Notes: generated by a model from the sequence alone, not told the origin. A DNA stretch of 64,000 nt from an uncultured Pelagibacteraceae bacterium (GCA_902628965.1 CACOPB010000003.1:54673-118672), one strand, 5' to 3'; positions 49,666-60,670 are shown, counted from the stretch's first letter. Translations and numbers: made by a program.

Positions 49666-49710
49666 TCAAATAGATTCACAAATCTACAATTTAAGTATAT
49701 TTCTTCAACT

Positions 49711-51066
49711 ATGAGTTTAGATATATTTTTAACAAATAATCTTACTAACAAAAAAGAAAAATTTATTCCTCAAGATAAAAATAATGTAAAAATGTATGTT
49801 TGTGGTCCAACAGTATATGATGATCCACATATTGGTAATGCTAGACCAGTAGTTGTTTTTGATATTCTTTTTAAAATTTTAAAAAATGAATATTCAAATG
49901 TAACCTACGTGAGAAATATTACAGATGTAGATGATAAAATAATAAAATCATCAAAGGAAAAAAACATTTCTATATCAGATCTTACAAAAGAAATTACTCA
50001 AAGTTTTAATGAAGATTGCACTTATTTAAATTGTGAAAAACCAAATTATCAGCCTAAAGCAACAGATCATATTCCTGAGATGATAGTAATGATCTCTCAA
50101 TTGATTAAAAAAGGCTTTGCATATGAGAACAAGCAGCATGTTTATTTTGAAGTTCAAAAATTCAAAGATTATGGCCAGCTATCAAATAAAAAACTAGATG
50201 AATTAGTTGCAGGATCAAGAATTGAAGTAAGTGATAATAAAAAGAACCCAGAGGACTTTGTTCTATGGAAACCATCAGAGACAGACGAGCCATCATGGGA
50301 CTCACCTTGGGGAAAAGGAAGACCTGGTTGGCACTTAGAATGCTCAGCAATGTCCAAAAAATATTTAGGGAAGGAATTTGATATTCATGGAGGAGGAGTT
50401 GATTTACTATTTCCACACCATGAAAATGAGATTGCTCAATCAAGATGTGCAAATGGTACAAAAATATTTGCAAAATTTTGGATGCATAATGCATTCATAA
50501 CAATGTCTAATGAAAAGATGGCTAAGTCTCAGGGAAATATTTTAAAAATAAAAGATTTTAGAAATAAGATAAGCGGTCAAGTTTTGAGATTAGCTTTACT
50601 GAGTGCGCATTATAAACAACCATTAGATTGGAATGATAAACTTCTGGACAATTGTCAAAACACTATAAATAAATGGTACAATTCATATTTAGATATTGAA
50701 AATAATTCTAAAATTTCTGATGAAATTCTTCAGCCACTTTACGATGATTTAAACACTCCTGGATATATTGCTAATTTACATCAATTATATGAAAAAGCTC
50801 AAAAAGGTAACGATGAAGATAAATCTTTATTTGTTTCCGCTTGTCAATTTGTAGGACTATTAAATGAAAGTAAAGAAAATTGGCTCAAATTTAAAATTAG
50901 CAAAGCTTTAATTTCTGAAAAAGAAATTTTACAAAAAATTCAGGAAAGAAATAAGGCCAGAGAGAACAAAAATTACGAAGAAGCTGATAAAATTAGAAAA
51001 GAGCTTTTAGATAAAGGTGTTTTAATAGAAGATAAAGATGGTAAAACGACTTGGAAATTTAAATGA
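49711..51066 (+). CDS. cysS: cysteinyl-tRNA synthetase
   Basis: YVCGPTVYDDPHIGNAR, GWHLECSAMS, HGGGVDLLFPHHENEIAQS, KMAKSQGN. Confidence 0.96.
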   Translation: MSLDIFLTNNLTNKKEKFIPQDKNNVKMYVCGPTVYDDPHIGNARPVVVFDILFKILKNEYSNVTYVRNITDVDDKIIKSSKEKNISISDLTKEITQSFNEDCTYLNCEKPNYQPKATDHIPEMIVMISQLIKKGFAYENKQHVYFEVQKFKDYGQLSNKKLDELVAGSRIEVSDNKKNPEDFVLWKPSETDEPSWDSPWGKGRPGWHLECSAMSKKYLGKEFDIHGGGVDLLFPHHENEIAQSRCANGTKIFAKFWMHNAFITMSNEKMAKSQGNILKIKDFRNKISGQVLRLALLSAHYKQPLDWNDKLLDNCQNTINKWYNSYLDIENNSKISDEILQPLYDDLNTPGYIANLHQLYEKAQKGNDEDKSLFVSACQFVGLLNESKENWLKFKISKALISEKEILQKIQERNKARENKNYEEADKIRKELLDKGVLIEDKDGKTTWKFK

Positions 51067-52670
51067 GCAAGGAACAACTTTATATATTTGACACAACATT
51101 GCGTGATGGAGCACAAACGCAAGGTGTAGATTTTTCAATTGATGATAAAGAAAAAATCTCATCAGCTTTAGATAAATTGGGTGTTGATTATGTTGAGGGT
51201 GGTTGGCCAGGGGCAAATCCAACCGATACTGAGTTTTTCAATAAAGATCATAACTTTAAAACAACGAAATTAACTGCATTTGGTATGACTAAAAAATCTG
51301 ATCATAGTGCGGAAAATGACCCTATGCTCTCATCATTAATTAATTCAAAAAGTACTTCTGTTTGCTTGTTTGGAAAATCATGGGATTTTCAAGTTGATGT
51401 TGCATTAGGAATAAGTAATGAGCAGAATTTAATGAATATAAGCGAAAGTACAAAACATATTGTTAAATCTGGTAAAGAATTCATGTTTGATGCTGAACAT
51501 TTTTTTGATGGATACAAAGCTAATCCAGAGTATGCAATGTCATGTTTAAAAGCTGCTTTTGATAATGGTGCTAGATGGATTATTTTATGTGATACTAACG
51601 GCGGTACACTCCCACACGAAATAACAGAAATTGTATCTAAAGTAAGCAAGCAAATCCCTGGAAAAAATTTAGGAATACATGCTCATAATGATACCGAAAA
51701 TGCTGTAGCTAATAGTCTTGCAGCAGTTCAAGCAGGTGTTAGACAAGTTCAAGGTACAATAAATGGTTTGGGGGAAAGATGTGGAAATGCTAATTTAATG
51801 TCATTAATACCCTCATTTTTTTTAAAGAAAGATTTTTCAGATAAGTTTGAGCTAAACATTAAAAGAGAAAATTTAAAAAATTTAACTCAATGTTCAAGAT
51901 TATTAGATGAGATATTAAATAGAAAACCTAACAGACATTTACCTTATGTTGGAGCTTCTGCTTTTTCTCACAAAGGTGGAATGCATGTTTCAGCAGTTCA
52001 AAAAGATCCTAAAACTTATGAGCATATTAATCCTGAAGAAGTTGGAAATTCTAGAAATATTGTAGTTTCAGACCAATCAGGTCAATCCAATATAATGTCG
52101 AGATTGAATTCAATAGGAATTAAAGTTGAGAAAAGTGATCCAAAAATTAAAACACTTTTAGATGAAGTGAAAGATCGAGAATTTATTGGTTATAGTTACG
52201 ATGGTGCTGACGCATCCTTTGAGCTGTTAGCTCGAAGATTAATGGGTGAGATACCAAGGTATATTTCAATTAATGAATATGATGTTTCAGTAAAGAAAGA
52301 TAATGCGGGTGAAATCGTTTCATATGCAAAAGCTCAATTAGAGGTAGATGGAGATAAAATTTTGTGTGAAGGACAAGGTAATGGACCTGTTAATGCCTTG
52401 GATAATGCTATTCGAAAGAATGTTAATAAGCTTGCTAAATATTCAGAATATTTAAAAGATTTAAGACTTGTTGATTATAAAGTTAGAATTTTAAATACTG
52501 GGACAGAAGCCGTAACAAGAGTAAGCATAGAGAGCACAGACTCGAAGGGTGTCAATTGGTTTACTATTGGAGTATCACCAAATATCATTGATGCTTCTTT
52601 CAAAGCTCTTGTTGATAGTTTAGATTATAAGTTATTTAAGGATAAAGCTCCCGGAAGCTCGCAAGAATGA
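51063..52670 (+). CDS. cimA: (R)-citramalate synthase
   Basis: IFDTTLRDGAQTQGVDFSIDDK, GWPGANPTDTEFF, HNDTENAVANSLAAV, FSHKGGMHVSAV; 535 aa. Confidence 0.9.
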   Translation: MSKEQLYIFDTTLRDGAQTQGVDFSIDDKEKISSALDKLGVDYVEGGWPGANPTDTEFFNKDHNFKTTKLTAFGMTKKSDHSAENDPMLSSLINSKSTSVCLFGKSWDFQVDVALGISNEQNLMNISESTKHIVKSGKEFMFDAEHFFDGYKANPEYAMSCLKAAFDNGARWIILCDTNGGTLPHEITEIVSKVSKQIPGKNLGIHAHNDTENAVANSLAAVQAGVRQVQGTINGLGERCGNANLMSLIPSFFLKKDFSDKFELNIKRENLKNLTQCSRLLDEILNRKPNRHLPYVGASAFSHKGGMHVSAVQKDPKTYEHINPEEVGNSRNIVVSDQSGQSNIMSRLNSIGIKVEKSDPKIKTLLDEVKDREFIGYSYDGADASFELLARRLMGEIPRYISINEYDVSVKKDNAGEIVSYAKAQLEVDGDKILCEGQGNGPVNALDNAIRKNVNKLAKYSEYLKDLRLVDYKVRILNTGTEAVTRVSIESTDSKGVNWFTIGVSPNIIDASFKALVDSLDYKLFKDKAPGSSQE

Positions 52671-53530
52671 AAATTAAAAAATTTTCAGAAAAACCATCTG
52701 ATCTAAAAGATAGAATAGGAGCCAAACCAATAGTTTGTTATCCAAATACCAATATTGAAGAAAAAAATTTAAGTATTTTACATTCCGCTCGAGAACACTT
52801 GGTTAAAAAAGAGGAAGTCATAATACCTCCAAGAGACGCAAAAACTTTTGAAGTTAAATTTGGTGAGTTTTTTAGAATTGAAAGTGTGGAGGGACCTCAA
52901 GTAGGTGATTTAAATTTATTTAATTTGAATAATTTAGAGGAAAAATTCTACTCAGGAAAAACAAGAGCACTCTATGGAACTCATCTTTCTGTTGGAGATA
53001 AAATGTTTAGTAGTTTTCCCTATCTTAGATCTTTAGCAACAATAACATGGGATACTTTAGATTGGTATGATTATGATAAAGATGGAGGATCAGTTCATGA
53101 TGTAATTGGTACCAGATGTGATCCGTATACATCAAAACTTTTGAGCGATAACGATTATCATTATTGCTGTCATTCAAACTTAACAAGAGCTTTGGTTAAA
53201 GAAAAAAATCTTAAATTAGATCAAGCAGAAAAAATAGTTCATGATGTATTAAATGTATTTATGTTAACTGGATTTACCAATGATACTAAACAATACTTTA
53301 TGAAAGCAAGTCCTGTAAGACCTGGTGATTATTTAGAATTTTTTGCTGAAACAGATTTGTTAGGTGCACTTTCTGCCTGCCCAGGAGGTGATTGTGGATC
53401 CGAACACTCATCTGATGTAGCAAAATGTTATCCTTTAAAAGTTTCTATTTGGACAGTAGATTTTAAATATTTAAATGATATTAAACCATCAGCTATTTCA
53501 AATTACAAAAGAAATCATGGCATAGATTAA
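52667..53530 (+). CDS. DUF1989 / urea carboxylase-associated family protein
   Basis: EGPQVGDLNLFN, TRALYGTHLSVGDKM, HSNLTRAL, SACPGGDCGSEHS. Confidence 0.8.
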   Translation: MKIKKFSEKPSDLKDRIGAKPIVCYPNTNIEEKNLSILHSAREHLVKKEEVIIPPRDAKTFEVKFGEFFRIESVEGPQVGDLNLFNLNNLEEKFYSGKTRALYGTHLSVGDKMFSSFPYLRSLATITWDTLDWYDYDKDGGSVHDVIGTRCDPYTSKLLSDNDYHYCCHSNLTRALVKEKNLKLDQAEKIVHDVLNVFMLTGFTNDTKQYFMKASPVRPGDYLEFFAETDLLGALSACPGGDCGSEHSSDVAKCYPLKVSIWTVDFKYLNDIKPSAISNYKRNHGID

Positions 53531-54243
53531 TGTCTGTTAATAATATTTCTTTCATTTTACACAAACCTCAACTCTCAGAAAATATAGGAGCATGTGCAAG
53601 AGGAATGAAAAATTTTAATTTTAATAAACTTATTGTTATTGATCCCAAACCAATATTTCCAAATGATAAAATTTTAGCAACCTCAGTAGGAGCAAAAAAT
53701 ATAATTAATAAGGCTAAAAATTTTGAAAATTTAGAAAAACCTTTAAAAAATATTGATATTGTAATTGCAACATCAGTACGATTTAGAAATAAAAATATTA
53801 AACACATCCAATTAGAAGATTTAAAAAAAATAAATTATAAAAAGAAAATAGCTTTTTTATTTGGCTCAGAGGCATCTGGTCTATCAAATAATGAAATCAG
53901 CTATGCCAATTATACACTTCAAATTCCGACTAATCCTGATTTCAAATCATTAAATCTATCTCACAGCTTAATAATAATTGCTCAATATCTATCAAGCATA
54001 TTTAATTCAAAAGCATCTTCTTTTAAGAAATCAAATAAAGTTAAATCAGCATCTAAAAAAGAGATAGTTGCTATGGCAAACCTTTGTATACAGAATCTTG
54101 ATGAGATTAATTTTTTTAAATCAAAAGAGAAGAAACCTATAATGCTTGAAAACTTGAGGAATATTTTTTATAGGATGGAATTATCAACCAAAGAAACACG
54201 TATTTTATCAGGGGTATTTGCAAGTTTAGGCAAAAAACGTTGA
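53530..54243 (+). CDS. TrmJ-like tRNA/rRNA methyltransferase (SpoU/TrmH family)
   Basis: LHKPQLSENIGACARGMKNF, FLFGSEASGLSNNEI, NLSHSLIIIAQ. Confidence 0.88.
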   Translation: MSVNNISFILHKPQLSENIGACARGMKNFNFNKLIVIDPKPIFPNDKILATSVGAKNIINKAKNFENLEKPLKNIDIVIATSVRFRNKNIKHIQLEDLKKINYKKKIAFLFGSEASGLSNNEISYANYTLQIPTNPDFKSLNLSHSLIIIAQYLSSIFNSKASSFKKSNKVKSASKKEIVAMANLCIQNLDEINFFKSKEKKPIMLENLRNIFYRMELSTKETRILSGVFASLGKKR

Positions 54244-54271
54244 TTGACAAAATGATGAGTAAGTTTATAAA
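54244..54271 (+). promoter_or_regulatory. near-consensus sigma70 promoter for rpsD
   Basis: TTGACA-N16-TATAAA, 12 nt before the ATG. Confidence 0.6.
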
Positions 54272-54283
54272 GCCCACTATCAA

Positions 54284-54901
54284 ATGACAAAAAGATTAAA
54301 CTCTAAACATAAAGTAGACAGAAGATTAAAAGTAAACCTTTGGGGAAGACCTAAAAGTCCTTTTAATACTAGAGCTTATGGACCAGGACAACATGGTCAA
54401 ACAAAAACATCAAAGCCATCTGATTATGGGATACAGCTTCAAGCTAAGCAAAAATTAAAAGCATATTATGGCAATATTAACGAGAGACAGTTTAGAAATA
54501 TTTACAAAAAAGCGGTAATGCTTAAAGGTGATACTGGAGAAAATTTAATTGGTCTTCTTGAAAGAAGATTGGATGCAGTTATCTACAGAGCAAAATTTGC
54601 AACAACAATTTTTTCAGCTAGACAATTAATCAATCACGGTCATGTCAGAGTAAATGGTAAAAAAGTAAATATTGGAAGTTATTTAGTCAGAGAAGAAGAT
54701 TCAATTGAGATAAGAGATAAATCTAAACAACTTGCAATAATTGATATTGCACTTGCAAATAAAGAAAGAGAAGCTCCAGAATATATTCAGTTGGACGAAA
54801 AAAACAAAAAACTAAAGTTTGTTAGAGTTCCAAAGTTTGAAGAAGTTCCATACCCGATTGTTATGGAGCCTAATCTAGTGATTGAATATTATTCTAGATA
54901 A
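54284..54901 (+). CDS. rpsD: 30S ribosomal protein S4
   Basis: S4 N-terminus and S4 RNA-binding domain ([38 protein letters not shown]). Confidence 0.97.
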   Translation: MTKRLNSKHKVDRRLKVNLWGRPKSPFNTRAYGPGQHGQTKTSKPSDYGIQLQAKQKLKAYYGNINERQFRNIYKKAVMLKGDTGENLIGLLERRLDAVIYRAKFATTIFSARQLINHGHVRVNGKKVNIGSYLVREEDSIEIRDKSKQLAIIDIALANKEREAPEYIQLDEKNKKLKFVRVPKFEEVPYPIVMEPNLVIEYYSR

Positions 54902-55240
54902 TTAGCTTTTAGACTTAAAGTTTATATTTTTGCTTTCAAAAAGTTTTGCCAATTCACCACTTTCATACATTTCTTTAACAATGTCGCATCCACCAATAAA
55001 TTCATTTTTAACATAAAGTTGAGGGATAGTTGGCCAGTCACTAAAAACTTTAATACCTTCTCTTAAATTTTGATTTTCTAAAACATTTATACCTTTAAAA
55101 TTTACTTCTAGGATTTTTAAAATATTTGAAGTAGCCATTGAAAATCCACATTGTGGAGCGTCAGGTGTACCTTTCATAAATAAACATACTTCGTTGTTTT
55201 CAATTTCATTTTTAATTAAATCATTTGTTTGTTGATCCAT
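54902..55240 (-). CDS. grxD: monothiol glutaredoxin Grx4 family
   Basis: FMKGTPDAPQCGFSM (CGFS active site), SDWPTIPQLYVKNEFIGGCDI. Confidence 0.95.
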   Translation of the reverse strand: MDQQTNDLIKNEIENNEVCLFMKGTPDAPQCGFSMATSNILKILEVNFKGINVLENQNLREGIKVFSDWPTIPQLYVKNEFIGGCDIVKEMYESGELAKLFESKNINFKSKS

Positions 55241-55471
55241 TTAACTCTCCTTTGTTTTAATTGCTAATGCATGAAGTTCATTACCCATTCTACCTTTTAA
55301 TGAGTTGTAAACCATTTTATGTTGCTCAATTTTACTTTTTCCAGAAAATTGAGATGAGGTAACAGTAGCTGAATAATGATTTCCATCACCTGCCAAATCT
55401 TGTATCTCAACAATTGCGTCTGGCATTGCTTCTTTTATAAAATTTTCAATTTCTTTTAAATCCATCGCCAT
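55241..55471 (-). CDS. BolA family protein
   Basis: LAGDGNHYSATVTSSQFSGKSKIEQHKMVYNSLKGRMGNELHALAI. Confidence 0.92.
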   Translation of the reverse strand: MAMDLKEIENFIKEAMPDAIVEIQDLAGDGNHYSATVTSSQFSGKSKIEQHKMVYNSLKGRMGNELHALAIKTKES

Positions 55472-57663
55472 TATTTACTCATATAGTTTGTAAGCCAACT
55501 TTTATTAGAAGTTGATAAATCGTCAATTGTAACTTTTGTCTTATCATTAATATATAGTTCATTTTCATTAATTGTACCAAGTTCATCAAAATGGACTGCA
55601 TTTTTATGCAATATATCAGATACTTTTTTGAAATCTTTTTTGTTAATTTCTATAATATATCTGCCTTGATCTTCAGCAAAAAAGTATTCTATTTCGTTAA
55701 TTAAATATTTAGGTTTTTTAATATTTATTCCCATTTTTCCTTTAATACACATTTTCGCTACTGCTGTAATTATGCCACCTAACGAAACATCATGTGCACT
55801 TTTTATTAAATTATTGTCAATCAATTTCAGTAATGTTTCACCGTTATTTTTTTCATTAAATAGATTTACCTCGGGTGGAGGTCCATTTTTTTCATCTAAA
55901 ATATTTCTTGCAAATAAACTTTGATCAATGTGTCCTTCAGTTTTTCCAATTACTAAAACTAAATTATCAACCTCTTTAAAATCCATAGTAATCATATTCT
56001 TATAATCTTTGATCAACCCAACTCCACCAATTGCTGGTGTGGGTTTTATGCCTTGATCTTTTGTTTGATTATAGAAAGATACATTTCCAGAAACAACAGG
56101 GAACTTAAGGTACTCACTCGCTTCACTTATCCCTTGAACACATTCAACAAACTCGCCCATATTTTCCTCATTTTCAGGACTTCCAAAATTTAAACAATTG
56201 GTTATAGCAATTGGTCTTGCACCTACTGAAATAAGATTTCTGAAACTTTCACAAACTACTTGTTTTCCACCAGTTAAAGGATGTGACCAACAATAAACTG
56301 CAGAGGAATCTACTGAAGCAGCAACTGCTTTTTCTGTTCCGTGAACTCTTACAACACCTGCGTCTCCACCAGGTTTTTGTATTGTATCCCCCATAACAGT
56401 TTGATCATACTGTTGCCAAATCCATTCTTTACTACATACATTTGGGTTTCCTAAAATTTTCTTCAATACATCAATAATCTTTAAATGCTTAATATCTTCT
56501 TTTTTAATTTTATTTTTTTTAGGAAGTTTTGTTTTTTTCCATTTACGATCGTACATAGGAGAGTTTTCAACCAAGGTCTTAACTAGAATGTCTGCAACTT
56601 TTTTTTCATCAAAATAAAGTTGTATTTTTTTTGAATTAGTAGTTTTTCCAATTACTGCAAAATCTAAGTTCCATTTATCAAATATTTTTTTTGCTTGTTC
56701 TTCTTTGCCGTTTTCTAAAACAATCAACATTCTTTCTTGGCTTTCAGAGAGCATTATCTCATAAGGTGTCATCTTAGCTTCTCTACAAGGCACTTTGTTT
56801 AAATTGATTTCAATTCCAAGGTTTCCTTTTGAAGCCATTTCAATACTTGATGAGGTTAATCCTGCAGCCCCCATATCTTGAATGGCTATAATCGAGTCTC
56901 CAGCCATCAACTCTAAACAAGCTTCAAGTAAAAGTTTTTCAGTAAATGGATCACCAACTTGAACTGTTGGTTTCTTTTCTTCGATTTTTTCATCAAAACT
57001 GGCTGAAGCCATACTTGCCCCATGTATCCCATCTCTTCCAGTTTTAGATCCTACATAAATAACTGGTTTATTTAAACCTGCAGCTTTAGAGTAAAAAATC
57101 TTATCTTTTTTTACCAATCCCAACGTCATAGCGTTAACTAAAATATTTCCATTGTACGAGCTATCAAAACTTGTTTGACCAGCGATTGTTGGAACACCCA
57201 TACAATTTCCGTAACCACCTATGCCATGAACTACACCTCTTAATAAATTTTTGGTTTTTTTATGTTGTGGTGACCCAAAATGAATGGAGTTTAAGTTAGC
57301 TATTGGTCTTGCACCCATTGTAAACACATCTCTCATTATTCCCCCAACTCCAGTGGCAGCGCCTTGATATGGTTCAATAAATGAAGGGTGATTGTGACTT
57401 TCTATTTTAAAAACTATTGCATCATTATCCTCAATATCGATTACTCCTGCATTTTCTCCAGGACCTTGAATAACTTTCTTCCCTTTAGTAGGTAGCTTTT
57501 TTAAGTGTAATCTCGACGATTTATAAGAACAATGTTCATTCCACATTGCAGAAAAAATTCCTAGTTCTGTGATATTTGGGGCTCTCTTTAATAGCTCACA
57601 AATTTTAGTGTATTCATCTTTTTTTAAACCGTGATCAACTGCTACTTGTTCGTTTACAATCAT
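55471..57663 (-). CDS. purL: phosphoribosylformylglycinamidine synthase subunit PurL
   Basis: MWNEHCSYKSSR, GPGENAGVIDI, ESHNHPSFIEPYQGAATGVGGI. Confidence 0.96.
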   Translation of the reverse strand: MIVNEQVAVDHGLKKDEYTKICELLKRAPNITELGIFSAMWNEHCSYKSSRLHLKKLPTKGKKVIQGPGENAGVIDIEDNDAIVFKIESHNHPSFIEPYQGAATGVGGIMRDVFTMGARPIANLNSIHFGSPQHKKTKNLLRGVVHGIGGYGNCMGVPTIAGQTSFDSSYNGNILVNAMTLGLVKKDKIFYSKAAGLNKPVIYVGSKTGRDGIHGASMASASFDEKIEEKKPTVQVGDPFTEKLLLEACLELMAGDSIIAIQDMGAAGLTSSSIEMASKGNLGIEINLNKVPCREAKMTPYEIMLSESQERMLIVLENGKEEQAKKIFDKWNLDFAVIGKTTNSKKIQLYFDEKKVADILVKTLVENSPMYDRKWKKTKLPKKNKIKKEDIKHLKIIDVLKKILGNPNVCSKEWIWQQYDQTVMGDTIQKPGGDAGVVRVHGTEKAVAASVDSSAVYCWSHPLTGGKQVVCESFRNLISVGARPIAITNCLNFGSPENEENMGEFVECVQGISEASEYLKFPVVSGNVSFYNQTKDQGIKPTPAIGGVGLIKDYKNMITMDFKEVDNLVLVIGKTEGHIDQSLFARNILDEKNGPPPEVNLFNEKNNGETLLKLIDNNLIKSAHDVSLGGIITAVAKMCIKGKMGINIKKPKYLINEIEYFFAEDQGRYIIEINKKDFKKVSDILHKNAVHFDELGTINENELYINDKTKVTIDDLSTSNKSWLTNYMSK

Positions 57664-58343
57664 TTTAAGTTGTTTATTAAGTTTTTAAAAAATAATGATC
57701 CATCTTCACCAGATAAAGATTTATCAATCATTCTTTCAGGATGGGGCATCATTCCTAAAACATTTTTTTCTTTGTTAAATATACCAGCAATATTTTTTAT
57801 CGATCCATTAGGATTAAATTGATCTTCTATTTTTCCATTTTCATCACAATAGTTAATAGCTATTTGATTGTTATCTTCAATTTCTTTTAATTGATTATTC
57901 GTACAAAAATAATTTCCTTCATTATGAGCTATATGAAATTCTAAAACTTCATTATCAAAATTTTTAAAATATCTATTTTTTTTATCGTTAATTTTTACAA
58001 AAACATTTTTGCAAATAAATTCTAAATATTTGTTTCTAAGCAAAACACCTGGTACTAAACCAGTTTCAACCAATATTTGAAATCCATTACATATACCCAT
58101 TACCATACCCCCTGAATTTGCAAAATTAATTACAGAATGCATTATTTTTGATTTCGATGCCATACTTCCACATCTCAAGTAATCACCATAAGAAAATCCA
58201 CCTGGTAATACCACTAAATCGCTTTTAGGTAATTCGGCATCAGCATGCCAAACCATTTTATTTTTGAATCCAAATTTTTTTAGAGCAACATCCATGTCTC
58301 TGTCACAATTTGAACCTGGAAAAGTAATAACTGATGATTTCAT
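57660..58343 (-). CDS. purQ: phosphoribosylformylglycinamidine synthase subunit PurQ
   Basis: VITFPGSNCDRDM, LPGGFSYGDYLRCG, GICNGFQIL, MMPHPER. Confidence 0.95.
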   Translation of the reverse strand: MKSSVITFPGSNCDRDMDVALKKFGFKNKMVWHADAELPKSDLVVLPGGFSYGDYLRCGSMASKSKIMHSVINFANSGGMVMGICNGFQILVETGLVPGVLLRNKYLEFICKNVFVKINDKKNRYFKNFDNEVLEFHIAHNEGNYFCTNNQLKEIEDNNQIAINYCDENGKIEDQFNPNGSIKNIAGIFNKEKNVLGMMPHPERMIDKSLSGEDGSLFFKNLINNLK

Positions 58344-58346
58344 TAA

Positions 58347-58589
58347 TTACTTTGGATCAATAATTTTATAATTTTCAATTACAAGATTTGCCAAAAGTTT
58401 TTTACACATATCTTCAACTTTTGCTTTGGCTTTGTCGTTATCACTTTCTTTAGTGTCTATTTCAAAATATTTCCCTTGTCTAACTTCATTAACATCATCA
58501 AAACCCATTCCATCTAGAGTTTGATGAATAACTTTTCCTTGTGGATCTAGAACATCTTTTTTTAAAGTTATTATCACAGAAATTTTCAT
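58347..58589 (-). CDS. purS: phosphoribosylformylglycinamidine synthase subunit PurS
   Basis: LKKDVLDPQGKVIHQTLDGMGFDDVNEVRQGKYFEI. Confidence 0.93.
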   Translation of the reverse strand: MKISVIITLKKDVLDPQGKVIHQTLDGMGFDDVNEVRQGKYFEIDTKESDNDKAKAKVEDMCKKLLANLVIENYKIIDPK

Positions 58590-59371
58590 TTTCTCTTTCT
58601 TTTAACTGATGAAAGTTGTGTGACATTAACTGCAGAGACATTTGATTGCTCATGAAGTATTCCAAGTCTTTTTGCAACCTCCGTATACGCGGGAATAAGA
58701 TCTCCTAAATCTTTTCTAAATCTATCTTTATCAAGTTTTTTATCTGTTAAAGCATCCCACAATCTACATGTATCAGGGCTTATTTCATCAGCTAATATAA
58801 TTTGCTTTTTTTCACTTTCATGAGTGAAGCCAAATTCAACTTTAAGATCTACTAATTTTATTCCAACACCTCTAAACATTCCTAGTAAAAAATCATTTAA
58901 TCTTAATAGATTTTCATCTATCCAATCAAGCTGCATTAAATTAAGCCAATTAAAAGTTAAAATATGTTCACGACTAATTATTGGATCTCCAAGCTTATCA
59001 TCTTTTAGACAGTATTCTATTAATGGTCGTTCAAGGATGGTTCCTTCTTCGATACCCAATCTTTTAGTCAATGATCCAGTTGCAATATTTCTTACTATAA
59101 ATTCTATTGGTATTATATCAACTAGCTTAACTAATTGTTCTCTCATATTAATTCTTTTTACTAAATGATTTTTAATTCCAACTTCATTTAAGTTTGAGAG
59201 TATATGCTCGGATATTCTATTATTAAGAACACCTTTACCTTCAATTGTAGTTTTTTTTTGATTATTGAACGCAGTTGCATCATCTTTAAAATATTGAATA
59301 ACTAAGTTTTTATCATTTGTTGCATAAATGATTTTAGCTTTTCCTTCGTATAATTTTTTACCTTTTTTCAT
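58586..59371 (-). CDS. purC: SAICAR synthetase
   Basis: LYEGKAKIIYAT, FKDDATAFNNQKK, ADEISPDTCRLWD. Confidence 0.95.
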   Translation of the reverse strand: MKKGKKLYEGKAKIIYATNDKNLVIQYFKDDATAFNNQKKTTIEGKGVLNNRISEHILSNLNEVGIKNHLVKRINMREQLVKLVDIIPIEFIVRNIATGSLTKRLGIEEGTILERPLIEYCLKDDKLGDPIISREHILTFNWLNLMQLDWIDENLLRLNDFLLGMFRGVGIKLVDLKVEFGFTHESEKKQIILADEISPDTCRLWDALTDKKLDKDRFRKDLGDLIPAYTEVAKRLGILHEQSNVSAVNVTQLSSVKRKRK

Positions 59372-60663
59372 TATTTAAAAACTCTTCTAAAGATAAAATT
59401 TACATTTTTAAAGTGTTTAGAATAATTAAATATAGACTTTAGTTTTTTTGATGAAATTTTACTCATTATAATTTTGTCAGTTGAAATGACGTCAATTAAG
59501 TTTAAATCATCTGCAAAACATTTTTTTGCATAAGATTGTACCATCTTATATGATTTCTCTCGACTTAAACCTGCTTTAGTTAACTCAAGCATAACTTCTT
59601 GAGAAAAAATTAATCCTTTTGTTAAATTTAAGTTTTCAAGCATTTTTTTAGGATAAATAATAATATTGTCTAGAATATTTTTAAGTCTAAACAATGCAAA
59701 ATCGGTTGTTATATTTGCATCTGGTCCAATATTTCTTTCGACACTGGAATGAGAAATATCTCTTTCATGCCAAAGAGCTATGTTTTCAAGAGCTGGCACA
59801 ACTGTACTTCTAACCATTCTTGATAAACCAGTTAAATTTTCACTTAAGATTGGATTTTTCTTATGAGGCATTGCAGAAGAACCTTTTTGGTTTTTAGAGA
59901 AATATTCTTGTAGTTCATAGACCTCAGTTCTTTGTAGGTGTCTTATTTCAACTGATACTCTCTCTATTGAACCTGCAATAATTCCTAAAACAGAAAAATA
60001 AAATGCATGTCTATCTCTTGGAATTACTTGTGTTGATATTGGCTCAACTTTTAGACCTAATTTTTTGGCAACATGTTTTTCAACATTTGGATTAATATTA
60101 GCAAATGTACCAACGGCGCCAGAAATTGCGCAAGTTGATACTTCATCAATAGCATATTTTAGTCTTTTTCTATTTCTTTTAAATTCCTCATAAAACGATG
60201 CCAATTTTAAACCAAAAGTAATCGGTTCAGCATGGATACCGTGACTTCTTCCAATACAAGGAGTAAATTTATATTTTTTTGCCTGCCTTTTTAAAACTTT
60301 TAAAATTTGATCAATATCTTTTAAGATAATTTTACCTGATTGGACTAACTGAATATTAAAGCTAGTATCTAAAATATCTGATGAAGTCATTCCTTGATGC
60401 AGGTACCGTGCTTTAATTCCAGCTTTTTCAGTGATTGAGGTAAGAAATGCTATTACATCATGTTTTACTTTAGATTCTATTTTGTGAATTCTGCTTACAT
60501 TAATTCTAGCTTTTTTTCTTACAACTGAAGCGACACCTCTTGGAATTTGGCCTAGCTTTTCCATTGCTTCTGCAGCTGCAACCTCAACATCTAACCAGAT
60601 TTTGTATTTATTTTCTTCTGACCAGATATCAGTTAATTCTTTTCGCGAGTATCTTTTAATCAT
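59371..60663 (-). CDS. purB: adenylosuccinate lyase
   Basis: GMTSSDILDTS, GRSHGIHAEPITFG, GSSAMPHKKNPILSEN. Confidence 0.96.
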   Translation of the reverse strand: MIKRYSRKELTDIWSEENKYKIWLDVEVAAAEAMEKLGQIPRGVASVVRKKARINVSRIHKIESKVKHDVIAFLTSITEKAGIKARYLHQGMTSSDILDTSFNIQLVQSGKIILKDIDQILKVLKRQAKKYKFTPCIGRSHGIHAEPITFGLKLASFYEEFKRNRKRLKYAIDEVSTCAISGAVGTFANINPNVEKHVAKKLGLKVEPISTQVIPRDRHAFYFSVLGIIAGSIERVSVEIRHLQRTEVYELQEYFSKNQKGSSAMPHKKNPILSENLTGLSRMVRSTVVPALENIALWHERDISHSSVERNIGPDANITTDFALFRLKNILDNIIIYPKKMLENLNLTKGLIFSQEVMLELTKAGLSREKSYKMVQSYAKKCFADDLNLIDVISTDKIIMSKISSKKLKSIFNYSKHFKNVNFIFRRVFK

Positions 60664-60670
60664 TAATTAA

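Noticed and set aside
45190-51649. Antisense ORFs 45190-45441, 48909-49097, 50162-50494, 50169-50357, 51022-51222 and 51389-51649
   Set aside because: Opposite to glmS, nadE, cysS and cimA; considered chance open frames.
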